Source: Anisus vortex
Taxonomy: Eukaryota; Mollusca; Gastropoda; Planorbidae
DNA: 64,000 nt
Direction: 5' to 3'
NCBI GenBank assembly: GCA_949126835.1
Contig: OX421506.1
Coordinates: 17,180,447-17,244,446, forward strand
The translations under genes were made by a program, and so were the position numbers. The notes beneath the pieces were generated by a model. The model saw only the letters and a program-made list of their open reading frames with translations. It made no database searches and was not told the origin of the DNA. How positions within the stretch are numbered: position 1 is the first letter of the stretch; each line of letters begins with the position of its first letter. Of this stretch, positions 47,736 to 58,500 are shown piece after piece.

Positions 47736-48233
47736 AACACATTTTAATTCATTACATTTTCTTCTAAATACTCAAGTGTTTTGCTTTACCTGATCGAGCC
47801 ATTTATTGAGAGTAAATAAGAACATAAAAAGTGAAAAAAAGGATTTTAAAAACCTTTGGCGTACAAAAGCCGGACATTTTAAGGGTTTGTAGCTTTGCCT
47901 GCCGACGAAGGACACAGGGCTAAAACGTAGGACATGTCCTCCTTTTGCCGGACGTCTGGCAACACTATGCATATACGCCTACTAACATTAACTGTATCGT
48001 GACCAAATACCTAGAAATGATATGTCTATAAAAGGAGTTCAGTATGTTTTGCAACAATTCATTGAATTCGAAAAGCCAAAAGAAAAATCAGCTGTTGTTT
48101 TTCTCATTTGGAAATACAGAAATACTTTAAATTAAGTCCAGGCGTACTCTATATGTGTTGATGGTGTTTTAGGCCTATATCATTTTACAACTCTATAAGC
48201 AAAAACAATTAATTGTAGTAAATTATCGCTTTA

Positions 48234-48892
48234 AGCATGTTCTTAATTGCCCGAATTGTACTTCGCCGAACAGCCCGAGCAAGGGTTCGCTTCGTTAATT
48301 GCTCGCTTTTCGTCGTTTTCGCGCTTAACCGGGCGATCTATTGCTCGACAAGCGACATCTCGCGAGGTATCGGCGAGCCAAATTCGGGCGAACGATTGCT
48401 TCGTCGACATGTTGAATTGATCACGTTCATTATGCGAAAAGGCACAAAAATGTCCTAGTCTTAATGAAAAAAATGGCGTCTACACAAGACAGTCAGCTGC
48501 CAGAGATGTCAGAGGACAGTCTAGCAATATTCATAGATGCATGGGAAAATGTTCCATGCCTGTTGAACCCATTCTATCGGGACTATAAAAATAAGGGTGA
48601 AAAAACCAAGGCATTGAACAATATTGCCCAAAATCTGTGTGCAATGTAATCGCAACACCCAAAGCTTCTTCGTCTGTGAGCGACGCCATTTTGCAGCAAT
48701 ATTAACATCCGGCAGTTCGCCTCAGCGCTAAAAATAGACCAGTTAAAAACAAGAGCACCATTTCGATGAGCTTCCGAGCTCGCCCTAATGTCGGTGAAAG
48801 TGCACGAGCCCATTTAAGAGCAAACAGTACCTCTTGCGAATTGAACAATACCTGATTCGACCGAAACTAGCTCGGGCAATTAAGAACATGCT
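48234..48892 (+). mobile_element. PIF/Harbinger-like element, 659 bp, with MADF remnant
   Basis: Inverted ends AGCATGTTCTTAATTGCCCG are perfect over 20 bp and flanked by TTA on both sides (48231-48233 and 48893-48895), the TWA target duplication of Harbinger elements. The interior is GC-richer than its surroundings and carries a short MADF-like ORF but no transposase, so it is an internally deleted, non-autonomous copy. Confidence 0.85.
48464..48649 (+). pseudogene. MADF-domain fragment (Harbinger second protein)
   Basis: 61 codons. Includes LAIFIDAWENVPCLLNPFYR and then DYKNKGEKTKALNNIAQNL, the first helices of a MADF (Myb/SANT-like in ADF-1) domain (..I..V...PCL.....DYK....K..AW..IA..L). 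MADF/Myb-like proteins are encoded by autonomous Harbinger elements as DNA-binding helpers of transposase. It stops before the third helix. Confidence 0.65.
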
Positions 48893-48895
48893 TTA

Positions 48896-49382
48896 TAGGC
48901 ATATTAATGTAACGTACATTTTTTAATGAAACATGCTATATTTAGCCTATTGATTATTTTATATAGTTGCTTACTAAGTGATGAACGACAAGTGGGCCTA
49001 AATCATATTAACTATTCTTAGTTGTAATAGCGGATAGATTAATGAAATAGGATGGCGCGGGGGGAGTGGGACGGACATTTTAAATCAGTCGTTGTATTAT
49101 ATTGTACAAAGAAGAACGAAGTTACTTTAGGATATGTTTCAAGCTTTTGCAAAATATAGCTGAGTTAAGCGCAATTAGGCATGTGCTTGGAGACTGAGTG
49201 TTTATAAAACATAAGCCTATGTAGGTATTTGTAGCTAAGTAGGTCTATGTTCTAATAAACAGCTTTAAATCCAGGCCTAGGTTTTCGACCAATGTAGAAG
49301 ACAAAACTTTGGACATTGTGTAGGCACAACTTATAAATTACGATCAGGATCCAAGGCAGGAGGTTATTTTACATCAACCTTT
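48896..49382. other. Intergenic, nothing recognised
   Basis: About 490 bp of AT-rich DNA with several AGGCCT-type motifs between the Harbinger-like element and the LTR at 49383. No gene or RNA seen. Confidence 0.5.
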
Positions 49383-50167
49383 TGTTATGGACGTCTCTAT
49401 GATGACTATTATTATGACTCGTTAAATCGGATTCAATGAATATAGTTGTATCTTTATTAGAAGTCTCTAGATTCTGCTAATCTGTAGCCCAAGCTAGGGG
49501 TTCCTTGACTGACAGGTCTATGCAGCAATGTAGTTATATTCGTGATAATTATCTTCAACACCTTTCTCAACAATGATAGATCAAACAACTCCAGTTGTTG
49601 AATAAACAATTTTATTTAAATTGTAGACTCAATATAAGCGATCAATAAATGCATCAACTGATGGCAACATAAGTATTTCAATAAAATGGCATATAATATA
49701 CAAATCAATATAGCGACTTCACTCTACAAACTTTCAAACTGAACTAACTTTAAGGAGGTGGGGACTTTACAAAGAAAACTATCATCGAAGATTCTACAGG
49801 GTCTTAATACGCATTTTAACCTCTTTCTCTTTAGAATACTGCGATTCAGAATTATCCTCCAATTTCCACGGTTGGACGAATTATTTTATTTAAACGGCCC
49901 TCGGGGCACAAAGGTCAAACCTTGGTCGCCTTGGACTCTAATACGCACTTGTTAAGAGGTCAATGCCTTACTACGTCATTCCTCTATGACCGATATTCGT
50001 AACACCACCACCCTTCAATAGTTTTATAATTATTTCTTTTACATTTTAACAATACTAATAATGTTAATTTTAAGGAATAATTATAAAAGAAAATATTCCG
50101 GGGAAAACCATACATACATACATACAGTTCAATTAGGTATTCCAATAATTCAATCGAACTGATAACA
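49383..50167 (-). repeat. 3' LTR of the minus-strand element
   Basis: 785 bp, about 99 percent the same as 53666-54454 by eye. A 65-codon ORF in it is present unchanged in both LTRs but has no recognisable domain. Confidence 0.9.
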
Positions 50168-50715
50168 ATAACATTTTATCTATGCAATATAAGTTAACCT
50201 TATCAAATGGCTTAACTACAGTCATTTAATCATTCAATTGTAATTCAAAACAATGGACAATTAAATTATGTCTATCCAAATCTCGTACACAAGAAAAATA
50301 CTTAATCATTCTTAATATTTCAATATTTCAACAACAGTACATGATAAAATAAATTTCCATAGTACAATCATAAAACATTTCTCAATACTTTAGTGATAGA
50401 AAAATTCTCTTTTCTCAAAACCATTTACATCTTTTTCAATCAAATTATCCTCTCTGCCAAATGTTTCAATTATCATTTCCAGAGATTCTCAAACATATCT
50501 TATAATCAGTCCACATTTATAATGTCCTCTGATTTAGAAACCAATTCTGCGGATAAAACTGATCTTTTTCTCTTATAGCAATTATTTTAAATGCTCAACC
50601 TAACAAGTTTGTTTAGAAATATCACACTATAATGATATTTACTCTAACAATACTTTTACTCAGTCCTTTTTCATCACAAGCAAGGGATTTAGTTTTAAAA
50701 TAGTAAGTTTGGTAA
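50168..50715 (-). other. Non-coding 3' internal region of the minus-strand element
   Basis: About 550 bp of AT-rich DNA between the ORF stop and the 3' LTR. No RT, RNase H or envelope sequence found. Confidence 0.6.
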
Positions 50716-53493
50716 CTAACTATCAGTGAATTTGTCATTCAATTCATCCTGTACTACAGGCATTAATTTTACAAATAAGAGTAACAATGTTAACAACATC
50801 AAGCTTATTCCAATTGTTTTCAGAAGGTAAGGCTTTATCATTTTCAAATGATATAATATTTTTGCCTTTTTTTCATCACACAACAATGGCATCTGCATGT
50901 GAGCAGTGTACAATTTTTTTCTAACAAACACAGTTATGTCAGACAAAAATTTTATGTACTTATCTAGGTACTTGATCAGCCCAAGGAGATCCAATTCGGT
51001 CTGCCATTCCTCTTGAAGTAGTTTGAGTGGTCCTCGGACAGTGGGTCCAAAGATTGGTCCATAGGCTCCTTGACTTTCCGGATAGGATTCAGTTGACATC
51101 TCATGCTCCTGGCATAAGTTCTTTAGGACTGGATTGAAGAGTTCCGAGGTGAAGTTGGTCCCTCGATCTGTCGGTATGGATTGTGGTAACCCATAGCTTT
51201 TGATAGTTTCGGTCCAGCTCTCAGCACTCGTTTCTTCAGTGATGCTCCTCAAATCTTCATCTGTACCGGCAACTGCAGGTTTGCATTGTTGTTTGTTCAT
51301 GCTGTGGTCTATATGTTCATAGACATCAGTAGTAGGAGTTTCTTTTTCGTCGACAGCTTTCTCATGTAGCTGTAGCAACTCTGGGTCTACTTTCTGTTCA
51401 GCAATCAATTCATTTTGCGATGACTTCTTTGATTGTTCATTTCCTTTCGGACAATCTTCAATCATGGAGAAAATAGTAGTATCAAGTTCCACTTCTTCTT
51501 CCTCTTTCTTCTCTCGTGGGAGAATTTCTTCTTTCTTTTTCTTTTCTTGTGAGATAATTTCTTCTTTCTTTTTCTGTGGTGTCATACCCTTTATGACATC
51601 ACCTACAGGACAAAGTTCTTTTTCTTTTCCTGTCTCCACAATAGGACTAGGGTCTGGATTTTCCTTCACAATCAGTTCAGGTCTCACCCTCCCTTTCGCC
51701 AAATCATTTGCTAGGATAACGGATATGCCCTCAACAGGAAGTTTTGATATTACTCCAACTGTCACATATCCTGTCACCAAGCCAGATGAGAGGTATATCC
51801 TATGTAGAGGTATTTCTTCTTTCCATTCAAAACCTCTCAATAGGACAGTCTGTCCTGTTAATGTATTATCATTCATAGGTAATACATCTTTAAGCAGCAG
51901 GGTTAATGATGCCCCTGTGTCTCGTAATATTTTTACGGACTTCAGTGGTCCTTCCTTTTGTAAGGCCACACAACCTTCACTAATGAACGGTTGAAAACTG
52001 CACAGGGTCTCTGTGTCAATTTTATTCTTCCCCTGACCATGACTTTCGGGTGGTTTTTCATCTTTCGATGACTTCAGACTCTTTTCCGAGTCAAAAATAC
52101 TTTGGTCTACTTTTTCGTCTCTGTGGACCTGGACAATTAACCCAATAGTAGCCATTCTGTATTTATAATCAGGATATTCATCCTTATTTTCTTCAGTTGT
52201 AGATTTCTCTACCTTCTGACTTTTGCTCTCAGGCAAATCCATCCTCAGTGTTTCTGGTTTAGAAGAAGCTTTCTTCGAATTCAGTTCGTTTGTATTTTCG
52301 CTTCCTTGTACATTCTGTATTGGTGCATGACTTGCACACATGACCACTTTATTAGTTCCTTTATCTTTCCTTATGCTCCAACAGTCTTCTATGCTATGTC
52401 CTGTTCTCTTACAAAAAGTACATTGGACGTTTTTGTTGACAGGTTTCTTATTAACATCATTTTGTTTCACAAAATGCTCTTTTTCACGATGTTGTTGTGG
52501 TGTGTTTTCTGCTGGCCGTTGTGACCTAGTAAAATTCTTTTCACAAGCTGTTCTATGACACAGTGTGTATTGCTCCGCTAAATCAGCAGCATTATGTGGG
52601 TCAGTGATGTCACGCTCGGATAAATACATTCTTACATCCAGCCTCACTTTGTTAATAAAATCCTCTAAAAGAATGATATATTTCATTTCTTTTAATGTGG
52701 AGATATTTCTGGATTTTATCCACTGATCCATTAACTTTTCTTCTGCTCGAAGGAAGTCTAAGTGTGTTTGGTAAGGGGACATTGTGTACTGACGGAACCT
52801 TTTCCGATAACTTTCCGGTATTTGGTTGTACGCTTCCAGTACAGAATCTTTTATGATTTCATAATCATTTAAATGCTCATCTTTTAACAATAGAACACAA
52901 TCTCTTGCCCTCCCTTGAGTGAAAGCTGTTCTAACTAATATTCCCCATCTATCTTCTGGGAACTTAAAATCTCTGCAAGAAATCTCAAAGGTTTGGAAGA
53001 AATTAGCTATTTCACTTTCTTTATCAATGTAGGTAGGGACTAGCTTTTTCCATCTGGCCATCTCTACATCATTATGAGATTCTTTTTTAGTAGCTCCTAT
53101 CTTCGCTAGTTCTATTCTTTCCTGACTTTCTCTTTGACTTTTCTTATCTTCCATTTCACGATCAAGACGTTTTTCTTCTATCTCACGATCAAGACGTTTT
53201 TCTTCCACATCAAGCCGTTTTTCTTCTCGTTTATCTTCCATTTCCATCCTTTTCATTTCTAGCTGAAATCGCAACTGTTCAGACATCTGACCTTCAACTT
53301 GATATCCCTCCGCTCTTGATTCTACTTTCATTTTTCCACTCGCAATCAACACATCTTTTATCTGCTGTGTCAACACAATTCTGGATGGTGTAGTCTCAGT
53401 AACTTCTATCTTCAAGATCTCAGCGATCTCTTTTAACTTCTTTATTGATAAAGTTTTCAGAACTTCTTCTTCTGGATTTTCAATAAATTCCAT
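50716..53493 (-). CDS. Gag-protease-(deleted integrase) polyprotein, 925 codons
   Basis: Same plan as the plus-strand element's protein. There is an N-terminal helical region (KKLKEIAEILKIEV), then a striking repetitive coiled coil with repeated RLDxExEEKRLDREx-type units (about residues 70-125), a capsid-type Gag domain (about 140-310), a CCHC zinc knuckle (CTFCKRTGHSIEDC, about 357-370) and a protease with DTGA at D525. A Lys/Glu-rich spacer follows. Integrase is only a remnant: YGLPQSIPTDRGTNF (the second catalytic Asp, D776) then YPESQGA joined directly to FGPTVRGPLKLL. The zinc finger, the first catalytic Asp and the catalytic Glu segment are gone, yet the frame stays open. The C-terminus is a hydrophobic stretch (ISLMLLTLLLLFVKLMPVV), probably read-through of non-coding DNA. 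No RT. Non-autonomous. Confidence 0.88.
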   Translation of the reverse strand: MEFIENPEEEVLKTLSIKKLKEIAEILKIEVTETTPSRIVLTQQIKDVLIASGKMKVESRAEGYQVEGQMSEQLRFQLEMKRMEMEDKREEKRLDVEEKRLDREIEEKRLDREMEDKKSQRESQERIELAKIGATKKESHNDVEMARWKKLVPTYIDKESEIANFFQTFEISCRDFKFPEDRWGILVRTAFTQGRARDCVLLLKDEHLNDYEIIKDSVLEAYNQIPESYRKRFRQYTMSPYQTHLDFLRAEEKLMDQWIKSRNISTLKEMKYIILLEDFINKVRLDVRMYLSERDITDPHNAADLAEQYTLCHRTACEKNFTRSQRPAENTPQQHREKEHFVKQNDVNKKPVNKNVQCTFCKRTGHSIEDCWSIRKDKGTNKVVMCASHAPIQNVQGSENTNELNSKKASSKPETLRMDLPESKSQKVEKSTTEENKDEYPDYKYRMATIGLIVQVHRDEKVDQSIFDSEKSLKSSKDEKPPESHGQGKNKIDTETLCSFQPFISEGCVALQKEGPLKSVKILRDTGASLTLLLKDVLPMNDNTLTGQTVLLRGFEWKEEIPLHRIYLSSGLVTGYVTVGVISKLPVEGISVILANDLAKGRVRPELIVKENPDPSPIVETGKEKELCPVGDVIKGMTPQKKKEEIISQEKKKKEEILPREKKEEEEVELDTTIFSMIEDCPKGNEQSKKSSQNELIAEQKVDPELLQLHEKAVDEKETPTTDVYEHIDHSMNKQQCKPAVAGTDEDLRSITEETSAESWTETIKSYGLPQSIPTDRGTNFTSELFNPVLKNLCQEHEMSTESYPESQGAYGPIFGPTVRGPLKLLQEEWQTELDLLGLIKYLDKYIKFLSDITVFVRKKLYTAHMQMPLLCDEKKAKILYHLKMIKPYLLKTIGISLMLLTLLLLFVKLMPVVQDELNDKFTDS

Positions 53494-53665
53494 TCTTTAG
53501 TTAAGAGATTTTTAAAGTAGTAAATTTCCAACTTACGTTTTTCCAATCGGAAGAATGAATTCAGCGTTATTAGGCTTGCTCAGTAGGTCACGGCTTTACA
53601 CACAACACAACACAACTTGAATATATGCTTCAGTATACAACTATATCGGACGAAAGCCCTCAAAT
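53494..53665 (-). other. 5' leader of the minus-strand element with primer-binding-like site
   Basis: 172 bp between the 5' LTR and the ATG. Directly after the LTR (53647-53662, minus strand) is TGAGGGCTTTCGTCCG, similar in position and sequence to TGGTGGTCTCGCCCGG of the plus-strand element. The tRNA primer is not identified. Confidence 0.5.
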
Positions 53666-54454
53666 TGTTATGGACGTCTCTATGATGACTATTATTATGA
53701 CTCGTTAAATCGGATTCAATGAATATAGTTGTATCTTTATTAGAAGTCTCTAGATTCTGCTAATCTGTAGCCCAAGCTAGGGGTTCCTTGACTGACAGGT
53801 CTATGCAGCAATGTAGTTATATTCGTGATAATTATCTTCAAAACCTTTCTCAACAATGATAGATCAAACAACTCCAGTTGTTGAATAAACAATTTTATTT
53901 AAATTGTAGACTCAATATAAACGATCAATAAATGCATCAACTGATGGCAACATAAGTATTTCAATAAAATGGCATATAATATACAAATCAATATAGCGAC
54001 TTCACTTTACAAACTTTCAAACTGAACTAACTTTAAGGAGGTGGGGACTTTACAAAGAAAACTATCATCGAAGATTCTACAGGGTCTTAATACGCATTTT
54101 AACCTCTTTCTCTTTAGAATACTGCGATTCAGAATTATCCTCCAATTTCCACGGTTGGACGAATTATTTTATTTAAACGGCCCTCGGGGCACAAAGGTCA
54201 AACCTTGGTCGCCTTGGACTCTAATACGCACTTGTTAAGAGGTCAATGCCTTACTACGTCATTCCTCTATGACCGATATTCGTAACACCACCACCCTTCA
54301 ATAGTTTTATAATTATTTCTTTTACATTTTAACAATACTAAAAATGTTAATTTTAAGGAATAATTATAAAAGAAAATATTCCGGGGAAAACCATACATAC
54401 ATACATACATACAGTTCAATTAGGTATTCCAATAATTCAATCGAACTGATAACA
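53666..54454 (-). repeat. 5' LTR of the minus-strand element
   Basis: 789 bp, partner of 49383-50167. Contains (CATA)n near 54394-54413, longer than in the other LTR. Confidence 0.9.
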
Positions 54455-54561
54455 ATAAATATTTTATCATAAATGGTAATTACACAAGAGCATAACACAA
54501 CTGGTATTTTAAAATTTAAAACAAGGGCACTTAAAATCCTTACAACGTTTAGCACAACAGA

Positions 54562-54859
54562 CAGTGACGTATTTAGGCATGTTCCACAGAAATAGAGCCC
54601 CCACACATCTCAAAAAAGATTTTTTTTGTGATATCACCAATATTTCGTTGAAAATGTAAATAAAATGCATTTATTCCCCTACAATTTTAAGCGCTCCAGT
54701 CCAACCAAGCTATGTGCAACATAAAATGTATTTATGATTTTACAGAATGTAAGATGAATTAACGGCACTTTTCTGAGGTATGTGCAAGGCAGAGGAGGCC
54801 ACGTGGGGCCCCCACATAAATTTGGGAACAGGGCCCCCAAAATCCTAAATACGGCCCTG
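54562..54859. mobile_element. hAT-like MITE, 298 bp
   Basis: Ends CAGTGACGTATTTAGG (left) and the complement of CAGGGCCGTATTTAGG (right), 14 of 16 matching. Flanked by 8-bp duplications ACAACAGA (54554-54561) and GCAACAGA (54860-54867), 7 of 8 matching. No coding capacity. Confidence 0.8.
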
Positions 54860-54867
54860 GCAACAGA

Positions 54868-55256
54868 ACACACTCAAACGAAGAGGCCTTTATATTCAAG
54901 CCCTAAAGGCCTAATGCGTATAGAGTAGCAGGGTCTCCCACAAACTACATAGCCTACATAGACTAAATGTAATCTTATTGGATACGGTACTCATGTCTAC
55001 TGGCTTAGGTAGTCAGTCTAAGATATCGGTTATTTTCATGGAGGTTGAAACTATTTCTGGAATCTGTAGAGTGCCCTATGGATCCACCAAACTGTGACGG
55101 AGACCTGGTATTAGTCAAGGATAGTAAAGGCATTAGAACATCGTGCGAGCCATACAGTTTACTTGTATGTTATGATAACGGAAACTGGTGCAAATAACAT
55201 ATAGGCTTACGTTCTTTGGACCTATTATTCTAAGAGAACTGTATATTAGTAGGCCT
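54868..55256. other. Intergenic, nothing recognised
   Basis: About 390 bp between the MITE and the end of the minus-strand CARD gene. No feature beyond AGGCCT-type motifs. Confidence 0.5.
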
Positions 55257-55258
55257 AC

Positions 55259-55264
55259 TTTATT
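55259..55264 (-). promoter_or_regulatory. Poly(A) signal AATAAA of the CARD gene
   Basis: AATAAA on the minus strand, 93 bp after the proposed stop codon at 55357. Supports the terminal exon call. Confidence 0.5.
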
Positions 55265-55356
55265 ATAATGCCTTTTTCTAAAATTCCGTCCAATAATTTA
55301 GCTGTCAATAAATCGTGTAATAATAATATGTGATAACTAGGCTAGCCTATATCAAT

Positions 55357-55511
55357 TTAATGATGCGATGGATACTTGTTTATACATAGAACATGTTTAC
55401 TATGAATGTGGATGAGAAAAGAAACAAAAACATATAACATGCTACATAGCCTACTTTGTTTAGGAAAACGGAGCTCCAATTCAAATTGCTTAAGTCCACT
55501 GCTCATGGCAT
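55357..55511 (-). CDS. CARD gene (-), terminal exon 8
   Basis: Acceptor TTATCTTTTTCAG. Enters in the expected phase and stays open for about 51 codons (AMSSGLKQFELELRFPKQ then a hydrophobic FVSFLIHIH stretch) to TAA at 55357-55359. AATAAA follows at 55264-55259. The later residues could be read-through if a further splice is used. Confidence 0.5.
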
Positions 55512-58500
55512 CTGAAAAAGATAAAAGAAGAAAAAAACATAATCTTTAGACCTAGAAAAAAAGGGGAGGCAACGATTTGTATAAAGTTCGAGAAATAATG
55601 CAAGTGGTAACAGTGAACATACAGTGGAAATAGAAGGCTAATCCACAACTGGTGTACAGTTTTGCCCAAAAGTAATAAACAAGTAGCATTGTATCAAAAT
55701 GGATTCAAAATATCAATAATAAAGCATACAATTAGATTGATTAAAAATTTCAAATAAAAAAAGAAAAAAGGAATTATTGTTAATATCCTCGGGATGGAGA
55801 CACCTAGATACACTCTCCCCTACTGGCTACGCCATTGAGAGTTTTAGTCAATATGAAATCTGATAAACACATTTTAAAACTAATTAACTTAGTAAAGTTA
55901 ATTATACACTTTTCAATATCTAAATTCTATTTTAAACTTAAAAGTGTATAAAATTTTGTAAAGTTAATATAGGGAAGGAGGGAGGGTAACAAATTGTTTA
56001 CATAATTATATGGGGGGGGGGGGGAGTTTGACGATTGCTGATAAGGGAGGTCAAAATTGCCAAAAAAAATTGTGACATAATTAATGGACGACCCCAACAA
56101 TCAAATAACATATTATATTTAAAAGCAAATTTTGCTTTTAATCTTCTTGAGAATACTACATTTTTTGAAACAATGACGTAATAGTAGTCAATATTGAAAC
56201 AATATTTTATGTATCTCAGTGGATGTTCCATAAGAATGAACAGACCAACTCTAAAATAATCGGCATAGCTTACGTACATTTGTGTTATTATTATTAACAA
56301 TATAGTTGGTTAAAAATAGAAAAATCTCACCTATTTCGTCTTCTAAAGATGAATCTCCACTGTAGCTTTCAGAATCTAGATTTAATATAAAAACAAAACA
56401 CTCAGCCAAATTAGATACTTTATTAAATTATTTGTATAAACTAAAAACACTTCTAATATATTTTTTTCTTTATTAATAGGTCTAAGCTTTATATTCTCAT
56501 AATTAATAAACTTATTAGTAAAAAGAGAGAGCACATTAGTCTCACCATCATTTTCTAATATTTTTGAATTTGCAACGTGACTTGCGACAGCTAGGAAAAA
56601 AAAACAAGAGAAACCAAAAATACTATAAATGATGAATGTCCAATGCCATTTTCTTTTTATTTAGCAGATTGATTTACAAATATTTTTTTTCAAGCTGTAT
56701 TAAGCTAATAATGTGATAAGGTTTGAAACAACTACATTGACAAGTTCTTTGACAATTTAAACTGCCGTAGTTTCTTTCTAAATTCGCTGAAAGTAAATAT
56801 TGACTAGTTTTACAGCATTTGATTTTGTTAATAGGGTTAGTATACTTTTTTAGAATTTTATCTTTACAAGTACAAAACATTAATGGTTTACATGTCTTAA
56901 TCTGTGCTAAACAGACAAACGGTAGATTAAGGATAATGTTTTAAAATGGTCCCTATGAAAACCCAAAGTGAAGGATCTAAAAGGAAAATGCATAGGCTAC
57001 GTCTATTTTAGTGTGTTTGTGTTTTTTTAAATAGTTAAATAAGTATAGCCAGAACTATGTATCATGAAGCGTATATAGGGTAATATAGGTCTTTTAAATA
57101 ATGAAAGAATTGGTATTTCCAAAAGCTGACAACTTTCACACTTAAAAAAATAATGTTTTTAACATTTTCTGAAATATTGAAAAACCTTATAGTTAGTAGG
57201 CTAAATAGTAAATCGCGGTGCATAAATACCTAATTTTTGTTTGAGATTCTCATTTTCAGTTTTTAAATCTTTATTTTCCTTTGTTACTGTAAACAAACGA
57301 AGATTAAATTTGTAATAACATAAAACAATAATATTGTAATTTGCACCGAAAATTCGTAATCACAAAATGTTATTTAGAAACCACTAAAGAAGAGAGAGTT
57401 TCTTTATAAATTTCGAGAAATAAGGCAACATAAAATATGTATGTTTAATACCCATAATTAAAACACAGGGATTTCTAAAATGAATTTATAATTTCAGATA
57501 CTTCAGATACAAGACAAACATTTAAAAGTCGTAAGAAGACTTTCTAAAGCAGACTCTAGTAATAATAGGCTACATTATCATAAATAATGTTAATTACCTC
57601 TATCATTTGTTTGACATAACGTGCAATTGTGTCTGTGTAATTTTACTGAAAATTAATAATGAGCAGTATTACTTTTTTTATCTTGATTAATGCAATACAT
57701 TAAAAGTTTATACTTCACACAGCTACTTTAAAACTCATGTAGGTCCTATTAAAATGGCATACAACGACTAAGATAGAACATTACTTCTCTTCCAGAGAAT
57801 GCTAGCCGAGAATACTCTCTTATGGATCGGAGAACGAATTCCGCTGTATCACGCAGTTTGTGATACGTTTTAATGAAGGTTTGACACTAATGGTTGGCCA
57901 CCCCTGTCCGCCTTAAGATCCAACAAGGCGGGTCAATCTATAAGCACGTGCTCGACTGTCTCGTCTGCTTCCATGCAATGATGACACAGCGAATTAAGGT
58001 CGGACATAAACCTACTAAATTATACCCCTACCGCACGATCCCTATCATGGACTCCAACGTATCCAGAACTGCGCAGCCCGACTAGTTCTCAAGAAGAAGA
58101 AGTCAAATAATATCAATCCTCTGCTCCGATCTCTGCACTGGTTACCCATCAACAACCGGATCTCATATAAGCTGGCTTCTCTCTGTTATAAGTGCCTGAA
58201 TAACTGTGCCCCGGATTATCTTCGCTCTTGTATGGAGCTCTACACCCAGTCCCGCTCACTTCGTTCGGCTTCTGACGCGCTCACTCTGCGGATCCCTCGT
58301 GTGAGGCTAGTGTCCGCTGGTGAACGTTCATTTTCCTACGCAGGACCGTCTGCTTGGAATCACCTCCCATTACAGCTTCGCCAGAGCCCTAGCTATGACA
58401 CCTACAGGAGCCGGCTGAAGACTCACCTATTTCGTCAGCAGAATTAGCGTATTACTACATATTTCGTTGTCTGTCTGTATTCTGTATTACTGTCGTCTGC

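Larger units (their letters stand above)
46207..47967 (-). mobile_element. hAT-type transposon, 1.76 kb, with two SINEs inside
   Basis: Ends TAGAGTTGCCAGA (left) and the complement of TAGTGTTGCCAGA (right), 12 of 13 matching. Flanked by the perfect 8-bp duplication TGCATATA (46199-46206 and 47968-47975). A minus-strand transposase remnant lies at about 46560-46740. Nested SINEs at 46766-46926 and 47505-47735 date after this insertion. Confidence 0.88.
49383..54454 (-). mobile_element. Second gypsy-type LTR retrotransposon (minus strand), integrase and RT deleted
   Basis: LTR-like repeats at 49383-50167 and 53666-54454 flank a minus-strand ORF (53493-50716). The LTRs differ by few bases and a CATA-repeat length. 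Read on the minus strand they run TGTTATCAG...CCATAACA. Similarity continues for about 14 bp past the ACA on the high-coordinate side of both (ATAA..ATTTTATC), so that boundary is uncertain. I find no target-site duplication and no polypurine tract. Leader and protein resemble the element at 16477-23190, so the two are related families. Confidence 0.85.

Noticed and set aside
48237..48458. 73-codon Arg-rich ORF at the start of the Harbinger-like element
   Set aside because: It begins inside the terminal inverted repeat and has no recognisable domain.
49758..49955. 65-codon ORF identical in both LTRs of the second element
   Set aside because: Identity is explained by LTR duplication; no domain or start context.
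50720..50830. Hydrophobic C-terminus of the 925-codon ORF as a membrane or envelope segment
   Set aside because: It follows a broken integrase and AT-rich DNA; low-complexity Leu/Phe codons arise easily from T-rich sequence. No envelope features upstream.
57894..58085. 63-codon ORF MATPVRLKI...
   Set aside because: Out of frame with the LINE RT fragment that occupies the same place.
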